DNA of 64,000 bases from Clavibacter nebraskensis NCPPB 2581 (GTDB lineage Bacteria; Actinomycetota; Actinomycetes; Actinomycetales; Microbacteriaceae): contig NC_020891.1 in NCBI RefSeq assembly GCF_000355695.1, positions 2,999,597 through 3,063,596 on the forward strand, read 5' to 3'. The position numbers and the translations under genes are program-made. Under the pieces are notes generated by a model. The model saw only the letters and a list, made by a program, of their open reading frames with translations, made no database searches and was not told the origin of the DNA. Numbering within the stretch: the first letter of the stretch is position 1; the number at the start of each line of letters is the position of its first letter. Positions 17,330 through 24,867 of the stretch are shown in pieces.

Positions 17330-18384
17330 AGCCCCGACGCCCTCTGCCGGCGGACGAGCAGGATCAGCACGGGTGCGCCGAGCACCGCGGTCACGATCCC
17401 GGCGGGCAGCTCGGCCGGCCGCAGCACGATGCGGCCCACGATGTCGGCCGCGAGCAGCAGCACGGGCGCGAGCACGATCGTGTACGCGAGGATCCAGCGC
17501 TGGTCGGGGCCCACGATCCAGCGGGCGATGTGCGGGATCATCAGCCCGACGAACGCGATCGGCCCGGCCATCGCCGTCGCCCCGCCCGCGAGCAGCGTCA
17601 CGGCGACCACGGCCACGGCCCGCACCACGACCACGTTCGCGCCGAGGGAGCGCGCCAGGTCGTCGCCGAGCGCGACCGCGTCGAGGCTCCGGGCGATGAG
17701 CGCGGCGAGCAGCACGCCCGCCGCGAGGAAGGGCGCGACCGGCACGAGGGCGTCCCAGCCGCGGTCCTGCAGCGAGCCCGACTCCCACGCGCGCATCGCG
17801 CTGAAGCCCCGCGGGTCGGCCAGCAGCAGCGCCGACGTGATCCCCGCGAGCACGGCTCCGAGGGCGACGCCGGCGAGCGTGAGGCGCACCGGATCCCCGC
17901 CGCCGCGCCCCGCGGACCCCACGACGTAGACCACGACGGCGGCCACGAGCGCCCCCGCGAAGGCGAACCAGAGGTAACCGCTCACGGCGGTCACGCCGAG
18001 GACGCCCGTGGCGATGGCGACCGCGAAGGCCGAGCCCGCGGTGACGCCGAGGATGCCGGGATCCGCCAGCGAGTTCCGCGTGACGGCCTGGATGAGCGCG
18101 CCCGCGACCCCGAGCGCGAGGCCTGCGGCGAGGCCGACGAGGGTGCGCGGGACGCGGAGGTCGAGGATCACGACGAGCTCGGCCGGGTCGCGCGGGCGAC
18201 CCGCGAGCGCGTCGACGACGGCGCCGACGGGGATGTCGCGGGAGCCGATCGCGATGCTCGCGAGCGCCGCCAGCACGAGCACGCCGAGCGCGAGCACGAG
18301 GCCCGCCGAGCGCGACAGCCCGCTCCGCGCCCGGCCCTCGGGGGCGTCGGGGGCGGAGGCGCGCGCGAGGACCCGGAGCGACAT
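17326..18384 (-). CDS. FecCD family iron-siderophore ABC permease (first in operon)
   Basis: A 352-residue inner-membrane permease paired with the downstream one. Conserved FecCD segments are visible: LRVPRTLVGLAAGLALGVAG, IQAVTRNSLADPGILGV, WESGSLQDRGWDAL and GPIAFVGLMIPHIAR. The helix count is about ten. It is first in the minus-strand unit, which diverges from the substrate-binding protein gene. A TAGGCT hexamer lies 9 nt upstream of the ATG and an iron-box-like sequence lies just beyond it, so iron-dependent repression of both directions is likely. Confidence 0.9.
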   Translation of the reverse strand: MSLRVLARASAPDAPEGRARSGLSRSAGLVLALGVLVLAALASIAIGSRDIPVGAVVDALAGRPRDPAELVVILDLRVPRTLVGLAAGLALGVAGALIQAVTRNSLADPGILGVTAGSAFAVAIATGVLGVTAVSGYLWFAFAGALVAAVVVYVVGSAGRGGGDPVRLTLAGVALGAVLAGITSALLLADPRGFSAMRAWESGSLQDRGWDALVPVAPFLAAGVLLAALIARSLDAVALGDDLARSLGANVVVVRAVAVVAVTLLAGGATAMAGPIAFVGLMIPHIARWIVGPDQRWILAYTIVLAPVLLLAADIVGRIVLRPAELPAGIVTAVLGAPVLILLVRRQRASGL

Positions 18385-18407
18385 GGCCCGGTCAGCCTAG
18401 CGTGCCC

Positions 18408-18426
18408 TTAGGTTAGGCTGCCCTTG
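18408..18426. promoter_or_regulatory. DtxR/IdeR-type iron box
   Basis: TTAGGTTAGGCTGCCCTTG matches 15 of 19 positions of the actinobacterial DtxR/IdeR consensus (TTAGGTTAGGCTAACCTAA), with a perfect left half. It sits in the 94-bp region between the divergent permease operon and the binding-protein gene. Iron-bound DtxR-family repressor is expected to shut both when iron is sufficient. Confidence 0.75.
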
Positions 18427-18478
18427 CCTGATGGGATCCACACCGGCCCGTCACCCCACACCCGAGAGGCCCTGCACC

Positions 18479-19483
18479 ATGAGGTTCCCCACCACCGGCT
18501 CCGCCCTCGTCGCGCTCACCGTCGCGACGCTCGCCCTCACCGGATGCACCGCCTCGTCCGACCCGGGCGCCTCGGCCCCGCCCGCGTCCGGATCCGCGAC
18601 CGGCGCCTTCCCCGTCACGGTCGACACCAAGTTCGGCGACGTCACCGTGCCGAGCGAGCCGAAGCGCGTCGTCGCCCTCGGCTGGGGCGACGCGGAGACC
18701 GCGCTCGCGCTCGGCGTCCAGCCCGTCGGCGCGTCCGACTGGCTCGGCTTCGGCGCCGACGCGGACGGCGTCGGCCCGTGGGCGCAGGGCCTCTACACGC
18801 AGAAGCCGCAGATCATCGAGACCCTCGAGCCCTCCTACGAGGCGATCGCGGCGCTCAAGCCCGACCTGATCCTCGACACCAAGGGCTCCGGCGACCAGAC
18901 CCGCTACGACCGCCTGTCGCAGATCGCCCCCACCATCGGCGTGCCCGAGAGCGCCGACAGCTACCTCACCGACATGGACGACCAGGTCGACATGGTCGCC
19001 GAGGCCCTCGGCCGCGAGGACCAGGGCGACGCCCTCCTCGACGCGGTCGACCAGCGCTTCGAGCAGGTCGCGGCCGCGCACCCGGACTGGAAGGGCAAGA
19101 CGGTCACGGCCGCGACCAAGACCAGCGAGGGCTGGGGAGCCTACGTCGAGGGCAGCGAGCGCGTCGCGTTCCTCGAGAAGCTCGGCTTCGAGCAGAGCCC
19201 GACCATCGCGGGGATCCCCGCGAACGCCGGCGGGTTCTCGGTCGACGTCTCCTCCGAGCAGCTCGACCTCCTGGACGCCGACGTGATCGTGGCGTTCCCG
19301 ATCTTCATCGACAAGTCCGTCATCACCGACGACCCGCTGTGGCAGGCGATCCCCGCGGTCGCGGCCGGCCACTCCATCGTCCTCGACGGCGACGTCTCGT
19401 CGGCGTACTCGATCGGCACCACGCTCTCCACCGGCTACGCGCTCGACCAGCTCGTGCCGCTGCTGGAGACCGCCACGTCCTGA
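18479..19483 (+). CDS. Iron-siderophore ABC transporter substrate-binding lipoprotein
   Basis: A 334-residue exported lipoprotein with signal peptide and lipobox LTGC (Cys23). A Ser/Ala/Pro-rich linker precedes the two-lobed periplasmic-binding fold (family of FepB/FatB). Typical segments are KRVVALGWGDAETALALGV, LKPDLILDTKGSGDQTRYD and TVTAATKTSEGWGAY. It captures ferric siderophore outside the membrane and passes it to the divergent permease pair. The ATG at 18479 is used because GAGAGG lies upstream and the signal sequence then begins normally; a start at 18431 would spoil it. Confidence 0.92.
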   Translation: MRFPTTGSALVALTVATLALTGCTASSDPGASAPPASGSATGAFPVTVDTKFGDVTVPSEPKRVVALGWGDAETALALGVQPVGASDWLGFGADADGVGPWAQGLYTQKPQIIETLEPSYEAIAALKPDLILDTKGSGDQTRYDRLSQIAPTIGVPESADSYLTDMDDQVDMVAEALGREDQGDALLDAVDQRFEQVAAAHPDWKGKTVTAATKTSEGWGAYVEGSERVAFLEKLGFEQSPTIAGIPANAGGFSVDVSSEQLDLLDADVIVAFPIFIDKSVITDDPLWQAIPAVAAGHSIVLDGDVSSAYSIGTTLSTGYALDQLVPLLETATS

Positions 19484-19498
19484 TCCGCATCCACGTCC

Positions 19499-19535
19499 CG
19501 AGGGCCCGTCGCGCACCGAGCGCGGCGGGCCCTCG
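19499..19535 (+). terminator. Hairpin terminator after binding-protein gene
   Basis: CGAGGGCCCG (19499-19508) pairs perfectly with 19526-19535. It lies between the convergent binding-protein and regulator genes. Confidence 0.7.
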
Positions 19536-19540
19536 TCGTC

Positions 19541-19596
19541 CCGGCGGCGACGTCCCGGCGGCGACGTCCCGGCGGCGACGTGTCGGCGGCTACGTG
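19541..19596. repeat. 14-bp tandem repeat, four copies
   Basis: CCGGCGGCGACGTC is repeated at 19541, 19555 and 19569 (last base changed), with a diverged fourth copy at 19583. The last copy contains the stop codon of the convergent regulator gene. Confidence 0.8.
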
Positions 19597-19880
19597 TCGA
19601 GCATCGCCGTGAGGGCCCGCCTGTAGTCCTCGAACGCGCGCCGCCCGACGGTGGTCAGCGCCAGGTAGGTCACGGGCTGCCGGCCCTCGTGCGTCTTCCG
19701 CACCTCGACGTAGCCGGGATCCTCGAGCTTCCGCAGGTGCGTCGACAGGTTGCCGGCCGTCATGTCGAGGATCTCCTGCAGCCGGGGGAACGACAGCGCC
19801 TCCCCCGCGTCCAGCGTCGCGAGGGCCGCCACGATCCGCAGCCGGGCCTGCGCGTGGATCACCGGGTCGAGGTCAGCCAA
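19590..19880 (-). CDS. Winged-helix transcriptional regulator (HTH_34 type)
   Basis: A 96-residue DNA-binding protein. The winged helix-turn-helix includes RLRIVAALATLDAG, recognition helix segment MTAGNLSTHLRKLEDPGYV and a wing with KTHEGRQPVTYLALT. The layout matches small ArsR/MarR-like HTH_34 regulators that sense through a partner rather than a ligand domain. The ATG overlaps the last 8 nt of the upstream membrane gene, so both are in one operon. The promoter region carries CTTTG/CAAAG inverted repeats, the probable autoregulatory operator. Confidence 0.85.
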   Translation of the reverse strand: MADLDPVIHAQARLRIVAALATLDAGEALSFPRLQEILDMTAGNLSTHLRKLEDPGYVEVRKTHEGRQPVTYLALTTVGRRAFEDYRRALTAMLDT

Positions 19881-20562
19881 GGCGGGCTCGCAGCGACCGG
19901 CGCGTGCGACCGGCGAGGAGGGCGGCCGCGATCCCCGTCACGAGGTACGCCCCTCCGCCGACGACCGCCATCACGATGTAGTTGCCGGGGTAGCCCGCGA
20001 AGGGCGCCACGAGCGCGGCGACCACGAGGATGGATCCGAGCAGCAGCGACGACCGCGAGCGGAAGAGCGCGGCCGTCGACAGCAGCATGAGGCCGGCGAC
20101 GAACGAGAAGCCCGACGTGTAGAAGATCGACAGCAGGCGGGTGGGGGCGTCGTTGACTGCCAGGCCGATGCCGAGCACGTAGACCGAGACCATCGCCACC
20201 GACCAGCTGATCCCGTAGACGCGCCCCTGCCAGGCCGACTCGGGCGAGCTCTCCACCCCCGGGGCGTTGCGGATCCCGAGCACGATGCTCACGATGCTCG
20301 ACAGCACGATCAGCCCCGCGAAGATGCCGACGGCGACCGGCAGCGGCAGGCTCACCGCGTCCGACCCGTCGATGAGCCAGAGGGCCGTGTATCCGAGGAT
20401 CCACGCGACGCCCCAGCAGACCTCCATCACCCAGACGAACGACATCTGCGCGTCGACCGCGACCCGGCGCTGGTCCTCCATGAGCGCGTGCATCTCCCGC
20501 GGGTCGGGCGCGGGCCCGTCGTCGTCGACCTTCCTGTCGTGCGTGAGCGCCGCCTGGTCCAT
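19873..20562 (-). CDS. Multi-pass membrane protein co-transcribed with the regulator
   Basis: A 229-residue protein with a hydrophilic N-terminus (residues 1-38, including PDPREMHALMEDQRR) and about six transmembrane helices. No family was recognised with certainty. GAGAGG precedes the ATG at 20562; the frame runs on upstream but that part is non-coding. The 8-nt overlap with the downstream regulator suggests that the membrane protein is either its sensor or its target. Such regulator/membrane pairs are common in actinobacteria. Confidence 0.78.
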   Translation of the reverse strand: MDQAALTHDRKVDDDGPAPDPREMHALMEDQRRVAVDAQMSFVWVMEVCWGVAWILGYTALWLIDGSDAVSLPLPVAVGIFAGLIVLSSIVSIVLGIRNAPGVESSPESAWQGRVYGISWSVAMVSVYVLGIGLAVNDAPTRLLSIFYTSGFSFVAGLMLLSTAALFRSRSSLLLGSILVVAALVAPFAGYPGNYIVMAVVGGGAYLVTGIAAALLAGRTRRSLRARLG

Positions 20563-20611
20563 CCGTGCCTCTCCGCGGGCGACCTTCGCCCGCCGGGCTC
20601 GCGCCCTCGCT

Positions 20612-20643
20612 ACTTTGTAACGCAAAGTGCTTTGCCGTGTCAA
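20612..20643 (-). promoter_or_regulatory. Promoter with overlapping CTTTG/CAAAG inverted repeats
   Basis: On the minus strand TTGACA (20643-20638) is followed 18 nt later by TACAAA, a plausible sigma-70-type promoter. Within it lie two overlapping inverted repeats: ACTTTG-N5-CAAAGT at 20612-20628 and CAAAG-N2-CTTTG at 20623-20634. This is a likely operator for the regulator encoded second in the operon. Confidence 0.65.
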
Positions 20644-20721
20644 TGGCATCTCGGTGCGGAGAGGATGGACGCGTCCGCCACGGACGAGACCCGGCGCCGC
20701 GTGCGTCCCCGAAGGAGCCCC

Positions 20722-21399
20722 ATGAGCCCGCACCGCCCGCTGATCCCCACCGCCGCCGGCATCGCCTGGGTCGCCGCCGCCGCCGCCGCCGTCTACGTCG
20801 GCACGGAGGCGATCGCCGCGTCCGCCTTCCCCGGTTACAGCTACTCCGCCAACTACATCAGCGACCTCGGCGTGCCGGACGTCGCCGTGTTCCAGGGCCG
20901 CGCCATCGACTCGCCGCTGCACGCGGTGATGAACGCGGGCTTCATCCTCCAGGGCGTCCTCTACCTCGCGGCCGCCGTGATCGTGACCCGCGCCCTCCGC
21001 GCCGGCCCCCGCCGCGCCTTCCTCGTCCTCGCCGCCGTGCACGCGGCGGGGATCACGGTGGTCGGCCTCATCCACGGCAGCGCCTCGAGCGCGGCCAGCG
21101 GCATCGGCTGGATGCACGTGGTCGGGGCCGGCATGGCGATCATCGCGGGCAACGCCGCCTCGATCGTGGCGGGCCTCGGCTCCGGCCGCATCGGCGTCGC
21201 GCGCGCCGTCCGCGTCGCGAGCGTCGCGCTGGGCGTGGTCGGCCTCATCGCGCTCGCCCTGCTCGAGGCGCTCGGCGGATCCACGATCGACGGCGTCTGG
21301 GAGCGCGGATCCGTCTACACGGTCACCGCGTGGGAGCTGATGGCGGGCGTCGCGGTGCTCGTGGCCGCCCGCCGCCACCGGCTGCGCCCGCACGACTGA
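20722..21399 (+). CDS. DUF998 domain membrane protein
   Basis: A 225-residue integral membrane protein with about six helices. The conserved DUF998 opening YSANYISDLGVP follows the first helix. Later segments include HAAGITVVGLIHG and GWMHVVGAGMAI, with His residues in membrane segments. Function is unknown; the family is distantly related to Frag1/DRAM-type proteins. AAGGAG at 20712-20717 fixes the ATG at 20722. It is divergent from the regulator/membrane operon, so the intervening operator may also influence it. Confidence 0.8.
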   Translation: MSPHRPLIPTAAGIAWVAAAAAAVYVGTEAIAASAFPGYSYSANYISDLGVPDVAVFQGRAIDSPLHAVMNAGFILQGVLYLAAAVIVTRALRAGPRRAFLVLAAVHAAGITVVGLIHGSASSAASGIGWMHVVGAGMAIIAGNAASIVAGLGSGRIGVARAVRVASVALGVVGLIALALLEALGGSTIDGVWERGSVYTVTAWELMAGVAVLVAARRHRLRPHD

Positions 21400-21439
21400 C
21401 CCGCGCCGCCCGGAGGACGACGCGGGCGGACGACGCCGG

Positions 21440-23419
21440 CTAGCGCCGCCCGGACGCCTGCAGCGCCTCGAGGTTGCGGTTGTACGCCTGGAGCTCCGCG
21501 TCGCCGTCGCGGTCGGCCTTGCGGTCATACCGGACGGAGTCCCGCTTGTCGCTCTTGCTCCACATGATGGCCGTGACGATCGCGAGGATCACCGTGGGGA
21601 TCTCGCCGATGCTCCACGCGATGCCGCCCCCGGCCTGCTGGTCGGCCAGCGCCGACTCGCCCCACGGCCGGCCCATCGCGCCGAACCAGTCCGCGAGCAG
21701 CAGCCCGGTGCCGGTCATGAGCGAGAGGCCGAAGAACGCGTGGAACGCCATGGTCGCGAGCAGCAGCAGCAGGCGCATCGGGTACGCGATGCGCACCTTC
21801 ATCGGGTCGACGCCGATGAGGTTCTGCGTGAAGAGGTACCCGACGATGAGGAAGTGCACGATCATCCACTGGTGCCCGATGTGGTCGGTCGTGGCCCAGC
21901 TGAACAGCGGCGAGTAGTAGAAGACGAGCAGCGAGCCGGCGAACAGCACGGCCGCCACGATCGGGTGGCCCACGAACGACGCGAAGCGGGAGTGCACGGC
22001 CATGAGGATCCACTCGCGGCCGCCGCGGCTGCCGTCCTGCCGCTTGCGGATGGCCCGCATCGCGAGCGTCACTGGCGCGCCCGGCACGAGCAACAGCGGG
22101 ATGACCATGGCGAGCACCATGTGCGCCAGCATGTGCGAGCTGAAGAGGTACTTCTGGTAGACGTTCACGCCGCCGTTGGTGATGTAGAAGAGGCCGATCA
22201 TGCCGGCGACCCAGAGGATCGAGCGATGGATGGGCCACGCGTCGCCGCGCGTGCGGAGGCGGTGCACGCCGGCCAGGTAGAAGAAGATCCCGAAGGCGCA
22301 GAGCAGGATCCAGAGCAGGTCGAAGTTCCACTCCGTCAGGTAGCGCATGGGCGTGAGCTCGGGCGGCAGGGGCTCGCCGGTGAGGATCTGCGCGGGCGTC
22401 GGATCCGGCAGCTGCGTCGCGACGACCTGGCTCACGGGCGGCGCCGTGCGGGCGAGCGCGGCGGCCACGCCGGACGCCACGCCCATGAACGCGAGCTCCG
22501 CGGTCACGAGCCACCAGAACGGGCCGCGCGCCGCGGATCCGCGCTCCTCGAGCCGCCCGATGAGCACGCGCCGGTACGCGGCGCCGAAGAGTCCGAGCGC
22601 GAGCAGCGCCGCCACCTTGATCAGCACGAGCAGCCCGTACGCGGTCAGCAGCCGGTCGAGCGTGCCGACGCGGATCTCCGCGCTCACGTACCCGGAGGCC
22701 GCGACGACCACGAAGCACACGAGCGCGACCGCCGAGTAGCGGCGCAGCACCGGAACGAGCCGGTCGCCGTCGAGCTTCGACCGCAGCAGCACCATCGTGA
22801 GGAGCCCGCCGAGCCAGACGGCGGCGAACACGAGGTGCAGGCCGAGCGCGTTGACCGCGGCGTCGTGGCCCTCGGTGCCGCCCGCGTGGCCCTGCTGCGC
22901 CATGGGCACCAGGCCGCCGACCGCGATGACGAGCACGAACGCGATGGCGGTGTGGTTGCGGACCGCGAAGCACAGCACCGTGACGGTCGCGGCGATCAGC
23001 GTGGTCGCGAGCCACGCCTGGCCCACGGAGATCTGTGTGAGCACCAGGCCGAGGCTGGTCCCGAACTCGGAGCTGAAGGAGAAGGGCGTGCCCGAGACGC
23101 TGAGGAAGGTGAAGAACGCGGTGATCGCCGAGGCGACCGTCCAGAGCGCGGCGCCCGCGGCGGCGATGTCGAGCGCGCGGCCGTACTCGGGGCGCTGCCG
23201 CGACAGGGCGAACGCGGCGAGCAGCAGCGCGCCGATGGCCGTGGCCGCCGAGAGGTTGACCATCATCTTCGCGGCGGGCAAGCCGTAGCGGACCACGGGA
23301 CCCGCGTCCTCGAGCAGCTGCGGGGCGGCGCCTCCGCCGATGGCGAGCGCGGCCAGCAGCGAGAGGAACGCGACGATGACGAGGGCGGCGGGCCCCGCGA
23401 CGCGGAGGAGTCTGGGCAT
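21440..23419 (-). CDS. CopD-CtaG fusion: copper-resistance D domain plus caa3 cytochrome oxidase assembly domain
   Basis: A 659-residue polytopic membrane protein. The N-terminal half (to about residue 330) is a CopD-type copper transport domain, with GLHLVFAAVWLGGLLTMVLL and RRYSAVALVCFVVVAASGYV. The C-terminal half is CtaG-like (caa3 oxidase assembly), with YLFSSHMLAHMVLAMVIPLLLVPGAPVTL, GHQWMIVHFLIVGYLF and conserved His residues within helices. Together they should deliver copper to cytochrome c oxidase. This fusion is typical of actinobacteria. TAGGCT lies 9 nt before the start. It is monocistronic. Confidence 0.87.
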   Translation of the reverse strand: MPRLLRVAGPAALVIVAFLSLLAALAIGGGAAPQLLEDAGPVVRYGLPAAKMMVNLSAATAIGALLLAAFALSRQRPEYGRALDIAAAGAALWTVASAITAFFTFLSVSGTPFSFSSEFGTSLGLVLTQISVGQAWLATTLIAATVTVLCFAVRNHTAIAFVLVIAVGGLVPMAQQGHAGGTEGHDAAVNALGLHLVFAAVWLGGLLTMVLLRSKLDGDRLVPVLRRYSAVALVCFVVVAASGYVSAEIRVGTLDRLLTAYGLLVLIKVAALLALGLFGAAYRRVLIGRLEERGSAARGPFWWLVTAELAFMGVASGVAAALARTAPPVSQVVATQLPDPTPAQILTGEPLPPELTPMRYLTEWNFDLLWILLCAFGIFFYLAGVHRLRTRGDAWPIHRSILWVAGMIGLFYITNGGVNVYQKYLFSSHMLAHMVLAMVIPLLLVPGAPVTLAMRAIRKRQDGSRGGREWILMAVHSRFASFVGHPIVAAVLFAGSLLVFYYSPLFSWATTDHIGHQWMIVHFLIVGYLFTQNLIGVDPMKVRIAYPMRLLLLLATMAFHAFFGLSLMTGTGLLLADWFGAMGRPWGESALADQQAGGGIAWSIGEIPTVILAIVTAIMWSKSDKRDSVRYDRKADRDGDAELQAYNRNLEALQASGRR

Positions 23420-23487
23420 GAGGGGATCAGCCTAACTCGGGCCCGCTGACGGCCGGCTGGCCGTCGGAGCGCCGCCCGGGAACGCGA

Positions 23488-23523
23488 CAGCGGGGGCGCC
23501 GACCGGAGTCGGCGCCCCCGCTG
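23488..23523. terminator. Strong hairpin terminator downstream of HU
   Basis: A perfect 16-bp stem (23488-23503 with 23508-23523) with a CGGA loop follows the HU stop on the minus strand. It would also insulate the CopD-CtaG gene. Confidence 0.8.
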
Positions 23524-23541
23524 GGCGTGTGGTGAGGAGGA

Positions 23542-23829
23542 CTACTTGACGGCGGCCTTGAGCTTGCTGCCGGCGGAGACCTTGACGCCCTTGGACGCCT
23601 TGATCTCGAGGGGCTCGCCCGTCTGCGGGTTGCGGCCCGTGCGCGCGGCGCGAGCCGTCTGCTCGAACGCGACCCAGCCCGGGATCGTGACCTTCACGCC
23701 GTCGGCGACGTTGGTCGCGACGGTGGAGAAGAGCGCGTCCAGGACGCCGTTGACGGCGGCCTGGCTCTGACCCGACTCCGCGGCGACGGCGGCAACGAGC
23801 TCGGTGCGGTTGAGTGACTTGTCAGCCAT
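23542..23829 (-). CDS. HU family nucleoid DNA-binding protein
   Basis: A 95-residue histone-like protein with the classical HU core: NRTELVAAVAAESGQSQAAV, the beta-arm segment GRNPQTGEPLEI and a Lys-rich end (KGVKVSAGSKLKAAVK). It bends and compacts DNA as a dimer. It lacks the long Lys/Ala/Pro tail seen in mycobacterial HupB. The upstream spacer of about 130 bp should carry its promoter, and a perfect hairpin terminator follows. It is separate from the ribosomal genes upstream. Confidence 0.93.
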   Translation of the reverse strand: MADKSLNRTELVAAVAAESGQSQAAVNGVLDALFSTVATNVADGVKVTIPGWVAFEQTARAARTGRNPQTGEPLEIKASKGVKVSAGSKLKAAVK

Positions 23830-23960
23830 GGGTGTCCTCCTCGGACCTGGTGCCGTTCTTCGCGAGCGGCCGTGTGATGGATGGTGTCTGTCTACGTCAG
23901 CGGACCGTGCGAGCCGAAGAGGCCATCAGCGGTCCGATCGGCCGTACGGCCGCTTGGAAC

Positions 23961-24266
23961 CTACCAGCTGGACTTGGTGATGCCCGGAAGCTCGCCGCGG
24001 TGGGCCATGTCCCGGAAGCGCACGCGGGAGATGCCGAACTTCGACAGGTTGCCGCGGGGGCGCCCGTCGATGCCGTCGCGCTGGCGGACGCGGACGGGCG
24101 AGGCGTCGCGCGGGAGGCGCTGGATGCCGGCGCGGGCCGCCTCGCGGCTCTCGTCGGTGCCGTTCGGGTCCACGAGGGCCTTCTTCAGCTCGAGGCGCTT
24201 CGCGGCGTACCGCTCGACGATGACCTTGCGCTGCTCGTTGCGGGCGATCTTGCTCTTCTTGGCCAT
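23961..24266 (-). CDS. rpsN: 30S ribosomal protein S14, zinc-free form
   Basis: A 101-residue S14 of the long type without any CxxC zinc ribbon; there is no cysteine at all. Sequence features are the basic start [14 protein letters not shown] and the conserved [19 protein letters not shown]. It binds 16S rRNA in the small-subunit head. It is third in the unit rpmB-rpmG-rpsN, starting 2 nt after the rpmG stop. Association with zur/znu nearby suggests it is the zinc-sparing form made under zinc limitation, though it may be the only copy. Confidence 0.93.
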   Translation of the reverse strand: MAKKSKIARNEQRKVIVERYAAKRLELKKALVDPNGTDESREAARAGIQRLPRDASPVRVRQRDGIDGRPRGNLSKFGISRVRFRDMAHRGELPGITKSSW

Positions 24267-24268
24267 GG

Positions 24269-24436
24269 TTAGCGCTCCTCGCGGAAGTCGACGTGCTTGC
24301 GGACGACCGGGTCGTACTTCTTCAGCACGAGGCGGTCGGGGTTGTTGCGGCGGTTCTTGCGGGTCACGTACGTGTACCCGGTGCCAGCCGTCGAACGGAG
24401 CTTGATGATCGGACGGACGTCCTGCTGCTTGGCCAT
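24269..24436 (-). CDS. rpmG: 50S ribosomal protein L33, zinc-free form
   Basis: A 55-residue protein with the L33 pattern [17 protein letters not shown] and [11 protein letters not shown]. The two Cys pairs of zinc-binding L33 are absent, so it is the zinc-free type. Its ATG overlaps the last base of the rpmB stop codon (TAATG), so translation is coupled. It lies between rpmB and rpsN in the same unit. Confidence 0.93.
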   Translation of the reverse strand: MAKQQDVRPIIKLRSTAGTGYTYVTRKNRRNNPDRLVLKKYDPVVRKHVDFREER

Positions 24437-24672
24437 TAGATCTTCACCCCACGACCGAGGAGGTCCTTGACGACGGACTCGATGCCGCGGGCGTCGATGA
24501 CCTTGATGCCCTTCGCGGACAGCGTGAGCTTGACGTTGCGACGCAGCGAGGGGACGTAATACGTCTTCTTCTGCACGTTCGGGTCGAAGCGGCGCTTGGT
24601 GCGCCGGTGCGAGTGCGAGATGTTGTGTCCGAAGCCGGGAACGGCGCCGGTCACCTGGCAGGTTGCTGCCAT
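24436..24672 (-). CDS. rpmB: 50S ribosomal protein L28
   Basis: A 78-residue L28 with [28 protein letters not shown] and the C-terminal [15 protein letters not shown] segment split by conserved Lys residues. It has a single Cys5 and no CxxC pairs, so it should not bind zinc. GGAGG precedes the ATG. It is first of rpmB-rpmG-rpsN, 195 nt downstream of the zur gene on the same strand. The leader holds an 8-bp hairpin. Confidence 0.93.
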   Translation of the reverse strand: MAATCQVTGAVPGFGHNISHSHRRTKRRFDPNVQKKTYYVPSLRRNVKLTLSAKGIKVIDARGIESVVKDLLGRGVKI

Positions 24673-24691
24673 GGTTTCCTCCGTAGGTACC

Positions 24692-24711
24692 GTAGGGCGA
24701 GACCGCCCTAC
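24692..24711 (-). repeat. Inverted repeat in the rpmB leader
   Basis: GTAGGGCG and CGCCCTAC flank a 4-nt loop in the leader of rpmB. A 12-bp palindrome CAAGATTTCTTG follows at 24713-24724. These may be leader structure or an operator; no known consensus matched. Confidence 0.45.
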
Positions 24712-24867
24712 CCAAGATTTCTTGTCGGCACGCCCGTCCCCTGTTCTCGAGAGAGGGGGCTCTGTCCCTCAGGAGGGGCAGCGGGCGCACATGCGAGCGG
24801 ATGAGCCGCTCGGCCAAGGATCGAGGCTACGCGACGACACGCCCGGGCGCAAGCCGAGGGCCCGGGA

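Noticed and set aside
19541..19596. Possible CRISPR array
   Set aside because: The repeat unit is only 14 bp with no spacers, and copies abut directly.
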